From: JAGQVA01 sp041391725
Lineage (GTDB): Bacteria > Bacteroidota > Bacteroidia > J057
DNA length: 64,000 nucleotides
Direction of reading: 5' to 3'
Assembly (NCBI GenBank): GCA_041391725.1
Contig: JAWKNL010000032.1
Coordinates: 1-64,000 of the forward strand
The stretch's first letter is position 1, and each line of letters opens with the position of its first letter. The notes under the pieces were generated by a model, which worked only from the letters and a program-made list of their open reading frames with translations, did no database searches and was not told the DNA's origin. A program made the translations under genes and the position numbers. Shown here piece after piece: positions 1 to 9,026 of the stretch.

Positions 1-900
1 GGATGAAATAATGATCAGCAATTTAATAAACAGCGGCATTTCTGTGAGACGGGTAATATACGATTCGAGAAAGGCCGCAAGTAAAAAAACGGGAACCAGC
101 CCCACAATGATTTTTACCCCGTCACGGGCTGCCCGCTGAATAGAATAGATGCGGGTATATGTACCGGGAAACAAAATACTGTTGCCCAGCATAAAACCCG
201 CCCCTCCGGCTATGACAATAGCCGAAAGTTCGAGTGTACCGTGAATATAGATTACGGGCAACGCTTCCCATATCAACCCTTCGGTATGGAATAACATAAA
301 AAATGCGCCCAGCATCAGCCCGTTTTTGAAAAGTACGTAAATCGTACCCAGCGAACAGAATATCCCCAACACAAAGGCCAAAAAAGATACCTGAATATTG
401 TTGTAGGCAATCTGGACAAACATAGGGAAAGAAACCTCGCTTTTATACACACCCATGGGATCGCCATTCTGTATGTTTTCAATCGTCATATTCACGTAGG
501 CATCTGAGAGCACGATCCGCAAAAAATCTTCATCTGAATTTGCCACAAAAAGCCCTACAACAAAGGTAAAGGTAAAAATCAGGGCCGAATACAGCATGTA
601 GCGATGCGCACTGCGATAGATCAGCGGCAACTCCGACACCCAGAAAGAAAACAGCCGGTTGTTTCGTTCTTTTTTATTTTTATAAATCGCAAGGTGCGTG
701 CGGGCAGCCAGTCCGTTGAGAAATTTTACGGTCTGACTTTTAGGATAAAATGTGCGGGCATAAGCCAGGTCGTCGGTAAGCTGAATATATAATTCTGCCA
801 GCCGGTCAGGATCGGATTGCTTCTGGTTTTCAGGGGCAAGCATCTGCTCATACTCCAGCCATTTATCCTTATTTTGTCGCAGAAATGCGGGTTCTCTCAT
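1..900 (-). CDS. SpoIIM-family (DUF95) integral membrane protein, 3' end cut by window edge
   Basis: The minus-strand frame is open from an ATG at 900 to the window edge, about 300 codons, so the C-terminus is missing. The N-terminus (MREPAFLRQNKDKWLEYEQM) is soluble. It is followed by several hydrophobic segments, including one around LYSALIFTFTFVVGLFVA and another around HGTLELSAIVIAGGAGFMLG. The HG-x-LE-x2-A motif in that last stretch is characteristic of the stage II sporulation protein M family, which in non-sporulating bacteria is a membrane protein of unclear function. It is divergent from the RDD protein at 963, and SpoIIM-like and RDD genes commonly neighbour each other in Bacteroidota, which supports the call. 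It is not evidence for sporulation. Function in this organism is unknown. Confidence 0.8.
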   Translation of the reverse strand, partial: MREPAFLRQNKDKWLEYEQMLAPENQKQSDPDRLAELYIQLTDDLAYARTFYPKSQTVKFLNGLAARTHLAIYKNKKERNNRLFSFWVSELPLIYRSAHRYMLYSALIFTFTFVVGLFVANSDEDFLRIVLSDAYVNMTIENIQNGDPMGVYKSEVSFPMFVQIAYNNIQVSFLAFVLGIFCSLGTIYVLFKNGLMLGAFFMLFHTEGLIWEALPVIYIHGTLELSAIVIAGGAGFMLGNSILFPGTYTRIYSIQRAARDGVKIIVGLVPVFLLAAFLESYITRLTEMPLFIKLLIIISS

Positions 901-911
901 CGATTTTATGC

Positions 912-919
912 TATATTTG
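912..919 (+). promoter_or_regulatory. Candidate -7 element (TATATTTG) for the RDD gene
   Basis: TATATTTG matches the Bacteroidota -7 consensus TAnnTTTG and lies 43 bp before the RDD start codon. No TTG (-33 element) is seen at the usual 19-21 nt upstream, so this is only half a promoter by sequence. Confidence 0.35.
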
Positions 920-962
920 TTTACATAGCGCCTGTGTGAGAAAGATAAGAAAAAAAATATAA

Positions 963-1709
963 ATGAATACGATCATTATCCCAACTACTCAAAACATTGA
1001 ACTGGAGTATCCGGTAGCTCAGCTCGGTGATCGTATTGTGAGCGGACTGATTGACATTGGGATTGTGATCGCTTATATATATGTATGGAGTTATTTGCTG
1101 AGGCTCTACAATTATCACAGCGACTGGAAGGATTATTTTTCAGATTCGATGACCATTATCTCTGTTTTGCCTGCGGTCACTTACAGTCTTTGGTGTGAAT
1201 ATATTTTTGAAGGGCAGACAGCGGGAAAAAAGATCATGAAAATGCGTACGATTCGCACCGACGGGGCACCGGCCACGCTGTCGGCCTATATCCTGCGCTG
1301 GATGCTCCGAATCCTGGATGTGTGGATCAGTACGGGCATCGTACTGATTCCGGGTATTGTCGGATTGGTAACAATTTCGGCAAATAAAAAGGGTCAGCGC
1401 CTGGGCGATATTCTTGCCGGGACATCGGTCATCAAACTTCAACTGGTTACGGCTTTTGGAGATACTATCTTCGTTGATACGGCAGAAGATTACCAGGTAG
1501 TGTTTCCTGAGATTCAACATCTTTCTGACCGCGATATTTCTATCCTGAAGGAAGTATTTGACCTGGGAATCAAAAATTTTAACCCTGATTTGCTGGAAAA
1601 ACTGGCGATTAAGGTTAAGGAAGTAACAAATATTACAACCCGGATGACCGATAAAGATTTTCTCGAAACCATCCTCCGCGACTACAATCATGTGTATGGA
1701 AAAGAATAA
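963..1709 (+). CDS. RDD family membrane protein
   Basis: The product is 248 aa. The first ~165 residues form an RDD domain. An arginine and aspartate occur near the start of the first helix (LGDRIVSGLIDIGIVIAYIY), a central pair of helices follows, and the conserved KKGQRLGDILAGT loop comes after the last membrane span. The C-terminal ~80 residues are soluble and charged. RDD proteins are small polytopic membrane proteins; some are suggested to be transporters, but no substrate can be read here. It is divergent from the SpoIIM-like gene at 900. The ATG at 963 is the first plausible start and is preceded by A-rich sequence rather than a Shine-Dalgarno motif, as is usual in Bacteroidota. Confidence 0.85.
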   Translation: MNTIIIPTTQNIELEYPVAQLGDRIVSGLIDIGIVIAYIYVWSYLLRLYNYHSDWKDYFSDSMTIISVLPAVTYSLWCEYIFEGQTAGKKIMKMRTIRTDGAPATLSAYILRWMLRILDVWISTGIVLIPGIVGLVTISANKKGQRLGDILAGTSVIKLQLVTAFGDTIFVDTAEDYQVVFPEIQHLSDRDISILKEVFDLGIKNFNPDLLEKLAIKVKEVTNITTRMTDKDFLETILRDYNHVYGKE

Positions 1710-1758
1710 TCAGATCATATTTTGAGCAAAGATTATTCCCCCCGACTAAAAAAAGTAG

Positions 1759-1787
1759 TTAATACAATTTTTGTATTAAATTTTTTA
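1759..1787 (+). terminator. AT-rich hairpin with T-run after the RDD gene
   Basis: TTAATACAA, a 3-nt loop and TTGTATTAA form a perfect 9-bp stem followed by six T residues. It lies about 50 bp after the RDD stop codon. The stem is AT-rich, so its strength is uncertain. The rest of the gap up to 1961 shows no gene. Confidence 0.5.
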
Positions 1788-1961
1788 GCAATACGCGGTG
1801 TGAAAAATAGAATTTTCAGAAAATAACAGGTAAGATTTGATTATTCACATAAATAATGTCTATATTCATACCTGTTTCCCATCGTCCCCAACGTTCAGCC
1901 GATTTTTGAGTTCCGGTATCAGGCAAAGCGATACGAATTAATCTTTAACCTTGCTGTGAGT

Positions 1962-2825
1962 ATGAAGCATGTATTTACCCCTCTTATCGTATTATTTCTT
2001 GGAATAAATTGCCTGGCACAACCCGTTTCGTTTTCGGAAAAAATCAAATGGGACACCCCTCAGTTCCCCAGGTCGTTTATTCTTCGCAAAGATATAAAAG
2101 CTATTCATGTCAAAAGCTTTGTAGGAAAATCAACGCCCGCAGGTGTATCGGATTCTGGAGTTACCTACGAATATGACACCAAAGGGAATCTCATCCAGGT
2201 AGTCGAAGTTGCCAGCAAAGACACCAGCCGCATTTATGATTACAAATATACGGCCAGTGGCGTTTTGGGATGGCAACACCTCAAAGACAATGTCTGGAAC
2301 AAAAGCTACAAATCAGGCTACAGGTTCAACTCTCACCGAAAAGTATTTCAGGTTAAATCCTACGAAATGCTCCACAACAATGAGGTGATGCTCCTCCACA
2401 CCAAAGAATATGTCTATGACGACGACAGCACCCTCATCGCTGTCAGGTGGATGGAAAACAACCGGGTGGTCAAAGTCAACCGTTACGAATACGAAAAAGG
2501 CATGATCAAAGCCGAATCTTTCGAAAACGGAAATGGCGATCTTATCAAAAAAATTCTTTACGACTACAATTCTGATGGTCTCATCGCCATGGTGACCACC
2601 AAAAATGAGCAAAGTACGTTAGGAGAACAGTATGTTTATGATTACAACACCCGCGGCGATATTACTCGGGTTGCCTGGAAATCTGAAGGCTCACTCCGCG
2701 GTACGGTTACTTATACTTATGACAATATGGGCATGCTTGTAAAGATGAACCGTGAAATCATTGACCCCCGCTCGCAGGAAGCCAACCTGTGTCAGGTTTT
2801 TGAATATGAAAAATTCAGTCGCTGA
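1962..2825 (+). CDS. Secreted YD-repeat (RHS-like) protein
   Basis: Starting at the ATG at 1962 the product is 287 aa with a clear signal peptide (MKHVFTPLIVLFLGINCLAQ, cut after the Q). An upstream in-frame GTG at 1956 adds only two residues and is less likely. The mature protein contains repeated Y-D/E-Y motifs with G-N/D turns, such as YEYDTKGNLIQV, YDYNSDGLIAMV, YDYNTRGDITRV and YTYDNMGMLVKM. These are typical YD repeats that form beta-sheet layers in RHS-type shells. It is far too short to be an RHS toxin shell and carries no C-terminal toxin. It is probably a periplasmic or outer-surface protein of unknown role, of a kind frequent in Bacteroidota. Confidence 0.75.
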   Translation: MKHVFTPLIVLFLGINCLAQPVSFSEKIKWDTPQFPRSFILRKDIKAIHVKSFVGKSTPAGVSDSGVTYEYDTKGNLIQVVEVASKDTSRIYDYKYTASGVLGWQHLKDNVWNKSYKSGYRFNSHRKVFQVKSYEMLHNNEVMLLHTKEYVYDDDSTLIAVRWMENNRVVKVNRYEYEKGMIKAESFENGNGDLIKKILYDYNSDGLIAMVTTKNEQSTLGEQYVYDYNTRGDITRVAWKSEGSLRGTVTYTYDNMGMLVKMNREIIDPRSQEANLCQVFEYEKFSR

Positions 2826-2878
2826 ATATAGATATATACTACTACTCAATACTTGCCTCACGTGAATGACGTGTACAA

Positions 2879-2908
2879 AATCCCCGGACGAACCGGGGAT
2901 TTTTTTTA
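2879..2908 (+). terminator. Rho-independent terminator of the YD-repeat gene
   Basis: AATCCCCGG, loop ACGAA, CCGGGGATT forms a perfect 9-bp GC-rich stem followed by a run of eight T residues counted from the stem end. It lies between the YD-repeat stop at 2825 and the PAP2 start at 2923. It also argues against any PAP2 start upstream of it. Confidence 0.9.
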
Positions 2909-2922
2909 AAACCACCAACTTT

Positions 2923-3687
2923 ATGCTGCTACAACCCATTAAAGCAATCACTCTGATCGCATTGTCCTGCTTTCTGGCGATCTCCCTCCACATACATGCG
3001 CAGGTTCCCGATTCACCCTATAATCTTACCCTCAAAAAAGACCTTCCTATCACTATTGGGGCTGTATCCCTTTCCATAGGCAGTCAGCAATTTCAGCGAT
3101 ACATAAAACCCCTGACTCCTGCTCAGCTCTCTTCCCTCGACCGTATGCAAATCAACCGTTTTGACCGGCCAACTTCTTACAACTGGCGACTTTCCGCCAA
3201 AAAAGGCAGCGATATAGTTGGAATGGGTGCGATCCTGCTCCCGGTAACCCTGCTTGCTTTTAAACCGGTAAGAGAAGATTTTCCGGAAATACTGATAATG
3301 GGCATTCAGACTATTTCTATCACCAATGGAATTACTGGATTTACAAAAGCTGCCGTACGCAGAAACCGCCCTTTCACCTATATAGATGCAACCGGCAACA
3401 GCGACCTCGCTGATGCACAATTAAAACGAGATGCAAGGTTTTCCTTTTTTTCTGGCCATACCTCGCTTAGTGCTTCCTCTACTTTTTTTCTGGCAAAAGT
3501 CTATAGTGACTATTATCCCCGATCCAGAGCAAAACCTTTTGTCTGGACCGGGGCTGTCATTTTGCCCGCAATTGTGGGTGCATTGCGGGTTCGCTCCGGC
3601 AAACACTTTCCCACAGATGTGATTACCGGCTATGTCGTCGGGGCTGCTGTGGGTTTTCTTACGCCCCAGTTACATAAAAATTTCTGA
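2923..3687 (+). CDS. PAP2-family phosphatase, membrane-anchored
   Basis: The product is a 254-aa lipid phosphatase-like protein. The ATG at 2923 was chosen because the in-frame ATG at 2866 would read through the upstream terminator hairpin. The N-terminus is hydrophobic (ALSCFLAISLHIHAQ) and acts as a signal sequence. All three PAP2 motifs are visible: KAAVRRNRPF (K-x6-RP), FFSGHTS (PSGH variant with F for P) and RVRSGKHFPTDVITG (R-x5-H-x3-D, with nucleophile His and supporting Asp). Such enzymes dephosphorylate phosphatidate, diacylglycerol pyrophosphate or undecaprenyl pyrophosphate at the membrane; the substrate cannot be chosen from sequence. Its stop codon directly abuts the stop of the convergent T9SS gene, leaving no intergenic base. 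Confidence 0.88.
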   Translation: MLLQPIKAITLIALSCFLAISLHIHAQVPDSPYNLTLKKDLPITIGAVSLSIGSQQFQRYIKPLTPAQLSSLDRMQINRFDRPTSYNWRLSAKKGSDIVGMGAILLPVTLLAFKPVREDFPEILIMGIQTISITNGITGFTKAAVRRNRPFTYIDATGNSDLADAQLKRDARFSFFSGHTSLSASSTFFLAKVYSDYYPRSRAKPFVWTGAVILPAIVGALRVRSGKHFPTDVITGYVVGAAVGFLTPQLHKNF

Positions 3688-5343
3688 TCAGTGTACCACA
3701 ACCCTGCGTAGTGTTTGGCCGTTTTCTGTGCGTATCTGAAGCAGGTAAATTCCGGCAGGAATACCCTGTACATCCACATTTTTTACCAGATGCTGCGTCT
3801 GGGCATTCCTTTCGCGGAAAATAACTTTTCCGGTCAGATCCAGCAGGCTGATATTCACCTCCTGAATTTTGTCAAGGGTTACGGAAAGAGTAAACGCACC
3901 GGAAGTTGGGTTAGGGAAAACAGAAATTTCGCGGAACCCGGCAGCCAGTTCGTCTTCAATCCCTACATAGTCGCTGATTTCGACGGAGTCTGTGACCTCA
4001 CAGCCGTTTGCATCTGTGACGGTAACATAAAACACGCCACCAGAACTGCTTACACTATCGATACTATTACCTGTATCGCCGGTATCCCATAGGTAAGTAT
4101 AAGGCGGGGTTCCTCCGGCAGGCGTTACAATTGCAGAGCCATAGGTTCCAAATCCGGGGTCAATCTTGCTGAAAGAAAGTGCGAGCGAATCAGGTTGCTC
4201 TACCGTGATGTTGATATCTTCCACACAACCTACCTCATCGGTGACCAGTACCTGCACTACACCGGCGGCAAGTCCGGTAGCTGTTGCACCTGTCTGCGGA
4301 GGGGTAGTCTGCCAGTCATAAGTATAACTGCCGATACCGCCTGAAACAGCCACGGTTGCAGCACCGTCTGATTCACCGAAGCAGGAAGGTTCATCCACCT
4401 GTCCGGCACTCAGTGAAAGCGCTGCGGGTTCAGTAAGGGAAAAACTTTGCGTCGTGGCGCAGCCTACGGCGTCTGTAACCGTTACATTGTAAGAACCACC
4501 GGCAACACCTGAAAGAGTGGCCGTGGTGTCTCCGGTTGACCAGGAGTAGGAATACGCACCTGTACCTCCTGATACATTGAGGCTGATGCTTCCTCCGGCA
4601 TTTCCGGCGCAGCCGGCCCAGTTGGTCGTATCCAGTGCAACAACAGGGGCATTCCCGTTGGTGCCGACATTGGCAACAAAACTACTGCTGCAACCATCGG
4701 GCCCTGTGACCAGCACAGAGTAGGCTCCCGGGGCCAGGTTGCCGATGGTAGAAGTGGTATCACCATTGCTCCAGAGAAAAGAGAAAGGCCCGGCGCCTGA
4801 GGGCGAAACCAGCGCAATACCATCATTGGCACCGCAATTGGCATCAGAGACGGAAACAGTTGCCGATATACCCGGATTTACAATCAGGTCATAATACCCG
4901 GGAAAATTGGTTGGGATAATCTGTGGAGTACCGATAACCGTAAGATAGGTATTGGTAACAATATCTATAGAAAAAGTGTCAGCCACGGTGGCAGTTCCCG
5001 ATACAAGGATACAATAGCTGGATCCACCGGGAAATACGCAGTTGGTAGGCACACACTGGTAGGTAAGTCCGGCAGGAAGCCCGGCCACACTGCTGAGAAC
5101 CACAGAGTCGATCGGCACGGTGATAGGGCCAAAAGGACTGGAAAATACCGTATCTGGTGGCACAACAAGGGTAATCGAAACAGAATAAGGCGCGTTGGCG
5201 CAGGCAGGGGGAAGTACTGCAGGATATACGCCTGCAGCCGTGAAAGAAGGATCAGGTGTACATACCTGACCCAGTGCGGGAGTTGCATTACCGGCAAGGA
5301 GGAGTAAAGCTACCCAAAAAGCAGAGGGAATCAGTTTTCTCAT
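3688..5343 (-). CDS. SprB-repeat protein with T9SS type A sorting domain
   Basis: From the ATG at 5343 the product is 551 aa. A TTG nine bases upstream is in frame but unnecessary. It begins with a signal peptide ending in NATPALGQ. After an N-terminal beta-rich region of ~160 residues come four repeats of ~75 residues. Each has the form G-x-Y-x-Y-x-W-x-T/N-G-D-T plus VTVTD-x-x-G-C, the SprB-type repeat of surface adhesins. The last ~80 residues (VFPNPTSGAFTLSV and then GIPAGIYLLQI) are a type A C-terminal domain that directs export by the type IX secretion system and attachment to the cell surface. The likely role is a surface-exposed or released adhesin-like protein. It is convergent with the PAP2 gene. 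Confidence 0.88.
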   Translation of the reverse strand: MRKLIPSAFWVALLLLAGNATPALGQVCTPDPSFTAAGVYPAVLPPACANAPYSVSITLVVPPDTVFSSPFGPITVPIDSVVLSSVAGLPAGLTYQCVPTNCVFPGGSSYCILVSGTATVADTFSIDIVTNTYLTVIGTPQIIPTNFPGYYDLIVNPGISATVSVSDANCGANDGIALVSPSGAGPFSFLWSNGDTTSTIGNLAPGAYSVLVTGPDGCSSSFVANVGTNGNAPVVALDTTNWAGCAGNAGGSISLNVSGGTGAYSYSWSTGDTTATLSGVAGGSYNVTVTDAVGCATTQSFSLTEPAALSLSAGQVDEPSCFGESDGAATVAVSGGIGSYTYDWQTTPPQTGATATGLAAGVVQVLVTDEVGCVEDINITVEQPDSLALSFSKIDPGFGTYGSAIVTPAGGTPPYTYLWDTGDTGNSIDSVSSSGGVFYVTVTDANGCEVTDSVEISDYVGIEDELAAGFREISVFPNPTSGAFTLSVTLDKIQEVNISLLDLTGKVIFRERNAQTQHLVKNVDVQGIPAGIYLLQIRTENGQTLRRVVVH

Positions 5344-5536
5344 GGAATTCAAGGTTTGGTAAATTTTCGTGAATGATACAGCTTAATAAACAGGTTCGTT
5401 GAATGATTAAGGAAAAACGATCGTTACTTATTATGTATTTCTAATATTTTTTCGATTATGTCATACTCAAGACATCCATTTATCTGTACAGGTTGCTAAT
5501 TCATATTCAAATTACATATTTAAGAACAAACCATTT

Positions 5537-6313
5537 ATGAAAAGCTCTCTTTATTTCCTTTTACCTGTTCCTGCTCTTTTTCTGTTCTTTATCAACACGG
5601 CCACTCCGGCTCTCGCTACACCCGGAAACACATTTACAACAACAGAAACCGCGATTACCCCATCGTCCATTACTCACGCTGAATGGGACTTTTTGCTGAA
5701 AAAATACGTATCGGCAGAGGGGAAAGTAGATTATAAAGGATTCAAAGCGGATAAAGCCAAACTGGAGGTTTATCTCAAAAAACTGAGCAACAATCCACCT
5801 GCCCAGGACTGGTCAGCGAAGGACAAACTAGCCTATTGGATCAATGTATATAATGCCTTTACCGTCAAACTTATTGTGGACAATTATCCGCTCAAAAGCA
5901 TCAAAGACATCGGCGAACCCTGGGACAAAAAGTTTATTAACATCGGTAGTAAAACCTATAGCCTCAACGAAGTGGAAAACCAGATCATTCGCAAAGAGTT
6001 TTCGGAACCGCGTATTCACTTTGCGGTCAATTGTGCTTCTTTCTCCTGTCCTGCACTCCTGAATGAAGCTTATACTGCCGATAAGCTCGAAGCCCAGTTG
6101 GAAAAGCAGACCAAAGCTTATATCAATAATGCCCTGCACAATACAATTACGACAAACAAAGCGCAGGTTTCGCAGTTGTTCAATTGGTATGCAGATGATT
6201 TTAAGAAATCGGCAGGTTCGGTTTCTGCATTCATCAACAAATACTCAGCCGTGAAAATCAAGGATGACTCCAAACTCACCTACAAAGAATATGGCTGGAG
6301 TCTGAACGAATAA
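5537..6313 (+). CDS. DUF547 domain secreted protein
   Basis: The product is 258 aa with a hydrophobic N-terminal signal (LYFLLPVPALFLFFINTA, then ALA). The DUF547 core is recognisable from KDKLAYWINVYNAFTVKLI through SIKDIGEPWDKKFI to RIHFAVNCASFSCPAL, which contains the conserved N-C-A/S-x-S-C-P motif. DUF547 proteins have a papain/transglutaminase-like fold by family description, but no reaction has been assigned. It is monocistronic: a strong terminator follows directly, and the upstream gap to 5344 shows nothing else. Confidence 0.85.
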   Translation: MKSSLYFLLPVPALFLFFINTATPALATPGNTFTTTETAITPSSITHAEWDFLLKKYVSAEGKVDYKGFKADKAKLEVYLKKLSNNPPAQDWSAKDKLAYWINVYNAFTVKLIVDNYPLKSIKDIGEPWDKKFINIGSKTYSLNEVENQIIRKEFSEPRIHFAVNCASFSCPALLNEAYTADKLEAQLEKQTKAYINNALHNTITTNKAQVSQLFNWYADDFKKSAGSVSAFINKYSAVKIKDDSKLTYKEYGWSLNE

Positions 6314-6335
6314 GATGTAGTGGATTTTTGTGAAA

Positions 6336-6371
6336 GCCGGCGCAGGTCATCTCACCTGTGCCGGTTTTTTA
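6336..6371 (+). terminator. Terminator between DUF547 gene and rarA
   Basis: GCCGGCGCAGGT and ACCTGTGCCGGT pair with one G-T wobble around a short loop, followed by six T residues. It ends the DUF547 transcript and overlaps the last codon of the convergent rarA gene. Confidence 0.85.
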
Positions 6372-7664
6372 TTGATACTTTTTCCCCCATTGTTTTTCGA
6401 GGAATTGCCTGATTTTGATTTCGCCCCCGATATTTTTGGGGAAATAAAATTGTTTACCATTCATTTCTGCCGGCAAAAACTCCTGATGGTTTTCTTCTCC
6501 CTGAAAGTCGTGAGAATATTTATAACCCTTGCCGTAATCCATTTCCCGCATGAGTTTTGTAGGCGCATTGCGGAGATGTAGCGGAACCGGAAAAGCCGGC
6601 TGGTCTTTTACGAAAGCCATGGCACTGTCAATGGCACTATAGGCGGCATTGGACTTTTCACAGGTAGCGAGATAAGTAGTGGCCTGAGACAAAATGATTC
6701 TCGCCTCCGGAAGCCCGATCACATTCACAGACTGAAAGCAGGCATTTGCCAGCAAAAGCGCATTGGGGTTGGCGTTGCCAATATCTTCAGCCGCGAGAAT
6801 AATCAGCCTTCGGGCCACAAATTTTACATCTTCCCCCCCGTCGAGCATCCGGGCAAGATAATACACTGCTGCATTGGGGTCCCCGCCCCGCACAGACTTG
6901 ATAAATGCAGATATCAGGTCATAATGCTGTTCCCCGCTTTTATCATACAGTGCGACATGTTCCTGTGCCGCAGCAAGCAGTTCGTCATTGGTTACGACTA
7001 CCTTCTCTTGTTCGGGAATGGTATTGACAAATATTTCCAGCAGGGTAAGACTTTTGCGCGCATCCCCTCCGGCGATGCGGTAAATGGCATCAATTTCTTT
7101 GAGCTCAATCTCCCGCTTTGAAAGGAGTTCATCCTTTTTTATGGCATGGGTGAGCAACGTTCGCACATCTTCGAAGGAGAGCGGTTTCAGGGTATATACC
7201 TGGCTTCGGGAGAGCAAAGCTGCATTCACCTCAAAGGAAGGGTTTTCGGTCGTGGCGCCAATAAGCGTAATCCGTCCCTTTTCCACAGCACCGAGGAGCG
7301 AATCCTGCTGGGCTTTATTGAACCTGTGGATTTCGTCGATAAACAAAACCGTACCCGGTCTTCCCTCTGCAAATTTCAGCACTTCGCGAACCTCCTTCAC
7401 GCCGGAGGAAACGGCGCTCAGTTGCCGGAACGGCCGTTTGGAGGTCTGAGCGATAATCTGCGCAAGCGTTGTTTTGCCCACACCCGGAGGGCCCCAGAAA
7501 ATCATCGACGGCAGTCGGTTGCTCTGCAACGACCGTACAAAAGGGCTGTCAGGAAAGATCAGATGGCTCTGGCCGATCACTTCATCCAGCGATTGAGGGC
7601 GGATGCGCTCGGCCAGCGGTGCCGTATGAGAAGGCGAGGGTGATGGGGTATGGAAAAGATCCAT
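6369..7664 (-). CDS. rarA: Replication-associated recombination protein RarA (MgsA), AAA+ ATPase
   Basis: The product is 431 aa, close to the usual ~425-445 aa of the family. It has RPQSLDEVIGQ near residue 22, Walker A GPPGVGKTT at residues 58-66, Walker B LFIDEIHRFNK and a sensor region GATTENPSFEVN. The C-terminal tetramerisation part runs from ISAFIKSVRGGDPNAAVYYL to LHLRNAPTKLMR. RarA is a clamp-loader-like ATPase that acts at stalled replication forks together with SSB. It stands divergent from gcvT, with starts 103 bp apart. The family match is end to end and I see no alternative. Confidence 0.96.
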   Translation of the reverse strand: MDLFHTPSPSPSHTAPLAERIRPQSLDEVIGQSHLIFPDSPFVRSLQSNRLPSMIFWGPPGVGKTTLAQIIAQTSKRPFRQLSAVSSGVKEVREVLKFAEGRPGTVLFIDEIHRFNKAQQDSLLGAVEKGRITLIGATTENPSFEVNAALLSRSQVYTLKPLSFEDVRTLLTHAIKKDELLSKREIELKEIDAIYRIAGGDARKSLTLLEIFVNTIPEQEKVVVTNDELLAAAQEHVALYDKSGEQHYDLISAFIKSVRGGDPNAAVYYLARMLDGGEDVKFVARRLIILAAEDIGNANPNALLLANACFQSVNVIGLPEARIILSQATTYLATCEKSNAAYSAIDSAMAFVKDQPAFPVPLHLRNAPTKLMREMDYGKGYKYSHDFQGEENHQEFLPAEMNGKQFYFPKNIGGEIKIRQFLEKQWGKKYQ

Positions 7665-7767
7665 TGTTGATACCGGTTTTTTGCAATTTACAAACTTTCT
7701 TCCGGTAGTATTTTGGGAAAGGTTGTTTAAATTGCGTTCGCTTTTATCAAATCAGAACCCCCGTATT

Positions 7768-8853
7768 ATGTCCCGGAAAACAGAACTCTACGCCATTCAC
7801 GAACAACTCGGTGCCAAACTTATTCCCTTTGCCGGTTATGACATGCCGGTGCGTTATCAGAGCGACAAGGCCGAACACCTGGCGGTAAGGGAAGCCGCGG
7901 GTATTTTTGATGTTTCACATATGGGCGAATTTATTGTCAGGGGGCCGAAAGCACTGGAGCTGATCCAGAAAATCTCTTCCAATGATGCGTCAAAGCTGGA
8001 GCCGGGAAAAGCGCAATACTGTTGTATGCCCAACCATGAAGGGGGAATAGTGGATGATATGATCGTCTATTATATCCGGGAAGACCAGTATATGATCGTG
8101 GTAAATGCCTCCAATATTGAAAAGGACTGGAACTGGATCAGCCAAAGCAATACCATGGGAGCAGAAATGATCAATATTTCTGACGAAACCTCCCTGATCG
8201 CTGTCTCAGGCCCCAAAGCTGAAGCCATTGTACAGCAGTTTACCACCTACGATCTTTCGCAGATGGGAACCTATTATTGTTTTAAAGGCACATTTGACGG
8301 GGCAGAAAAATCAATGGTAGCGACTACCGGATACACCGGCGAGAGAACCTTTGAAATATTTGTATATAACCAGCATGCAGTCCGAATCTGGAATAATCTG
8401 ATGGAAGCAGGACAGGCCCACGGGCTTATTCCTGCGGGTCTGGGCGCCCGCGACACGCTGCGACTGGAAATGGGCTATATGCTTTACGGCAACGATATCA
8501 ACGATACCACCTCGCCGCTGGAAGCGGGTCTGGGCTGGATTACCAGGCTCGGTAAAGGCCCATTCAACGGGTCGGAGGCACTCAACCGGCAAAAGGCCGA
8601 AGGCCTCCGCCGCAAACTCGTAGGGTTTGAAATGGTTGACAAAGGCATTCCCCGCCATGGATATAAAGTCGCGGTAAACGGCCAGGAAATAGGGGAAGTT
8701 ACCTCGGGTACCATCAGCCCGCTGCGCAATATTGGTATAGGCATGGCTTATGTACCTACAGAGTTTTCGGCCCTCGATACGGAAATTGATATTGTGATCA
8801 GAGACAAAGCGGTAAAAGCAAAAGTGGCCAGACGACCGTTTATTCAAAAATAA
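7768..8853 (+). CDS. gcvT: Aminomethyltransferase, glycine cleavage system T protein
   Basis: From the ATG at 7768 the product is 361 aa, the normal family length. The earlier in-frame ATG at 7681 would add 29 residues unlike the family. The start MSRKTELYAIHEQLGAKLIP, then FAGYDMPVRY, GIFDVSHMGEF, the folate/aminomethyl region VVNASNIEKDWNWI, TGYTGERTFEIF, AGLGARDTLRLEMGY and the C-terminal GEVTSGTISP are all conserved GcvT blocks. It transfers the methylene group from the aminomethyl-lipoyl H protein to tetrahydrofolate, releasing ammonia, in glycine breakdown. The other gcv genes are not in this window. The 170-bp gap after it shows nothing. Confidence 0.96.
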   Translation: MSRKTELYAIHEQLGAKLIPFAGYDMPVRYQSDKAEHLAVREAAGIFDVSHMGEFIVRGPKALELIQKISSNDASKLEPGKAQYCCMPNHEGGIVDDMIVYYIREDQYMIVVNASNIEKDWNWISQSNTMGAEMINISDETSLIAVSGPKAEAIVQQFTTYDLSQMGTYYCFKGTFDGAEKSMVATTGYTGERTFEIFVYNQHAVRIWNNLMEAGQAHGLIPAGLGARDTLRLEMGYMLYGNDINDTTSPLEAGLGWITRLGKGPFNGSEALNRQKAEGLRRKLVGFEMVDKGIPRHGYKVAVNGQEIGEVTSGTISPLRNIGIGMAYVPTEFSALDTEIDIVIRDKAVKAKVARRPFIQK

Positions 8854-9026
8854 CACGCATCTGTTAAGAGATTCGCTTTTTGCACAACTTCTCATAGCAA
8901 AAATCCGTATTTCTTAAGCATATACGCCTCCCGCAGCAAGGTATATTCTCTGAATACTTCGTAAGATAATAATATAAAAAAACCGGAATTAAACCCGGGC
9001 AACTGGCGAACTTTGTCTCACAGCTT

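Noticed and set aside
1..900. Evidence of sporulation from the SpoIIM-like protein
   Set aside because: SpoIIM-family proteins are widespread in non-sporulating Bacteroidota; no other sporulation gene is present.
2866..2922. Upstream start for the PAP2 gene
   Set aside because: It would translate through the terminator hairpin of the preceding gene.
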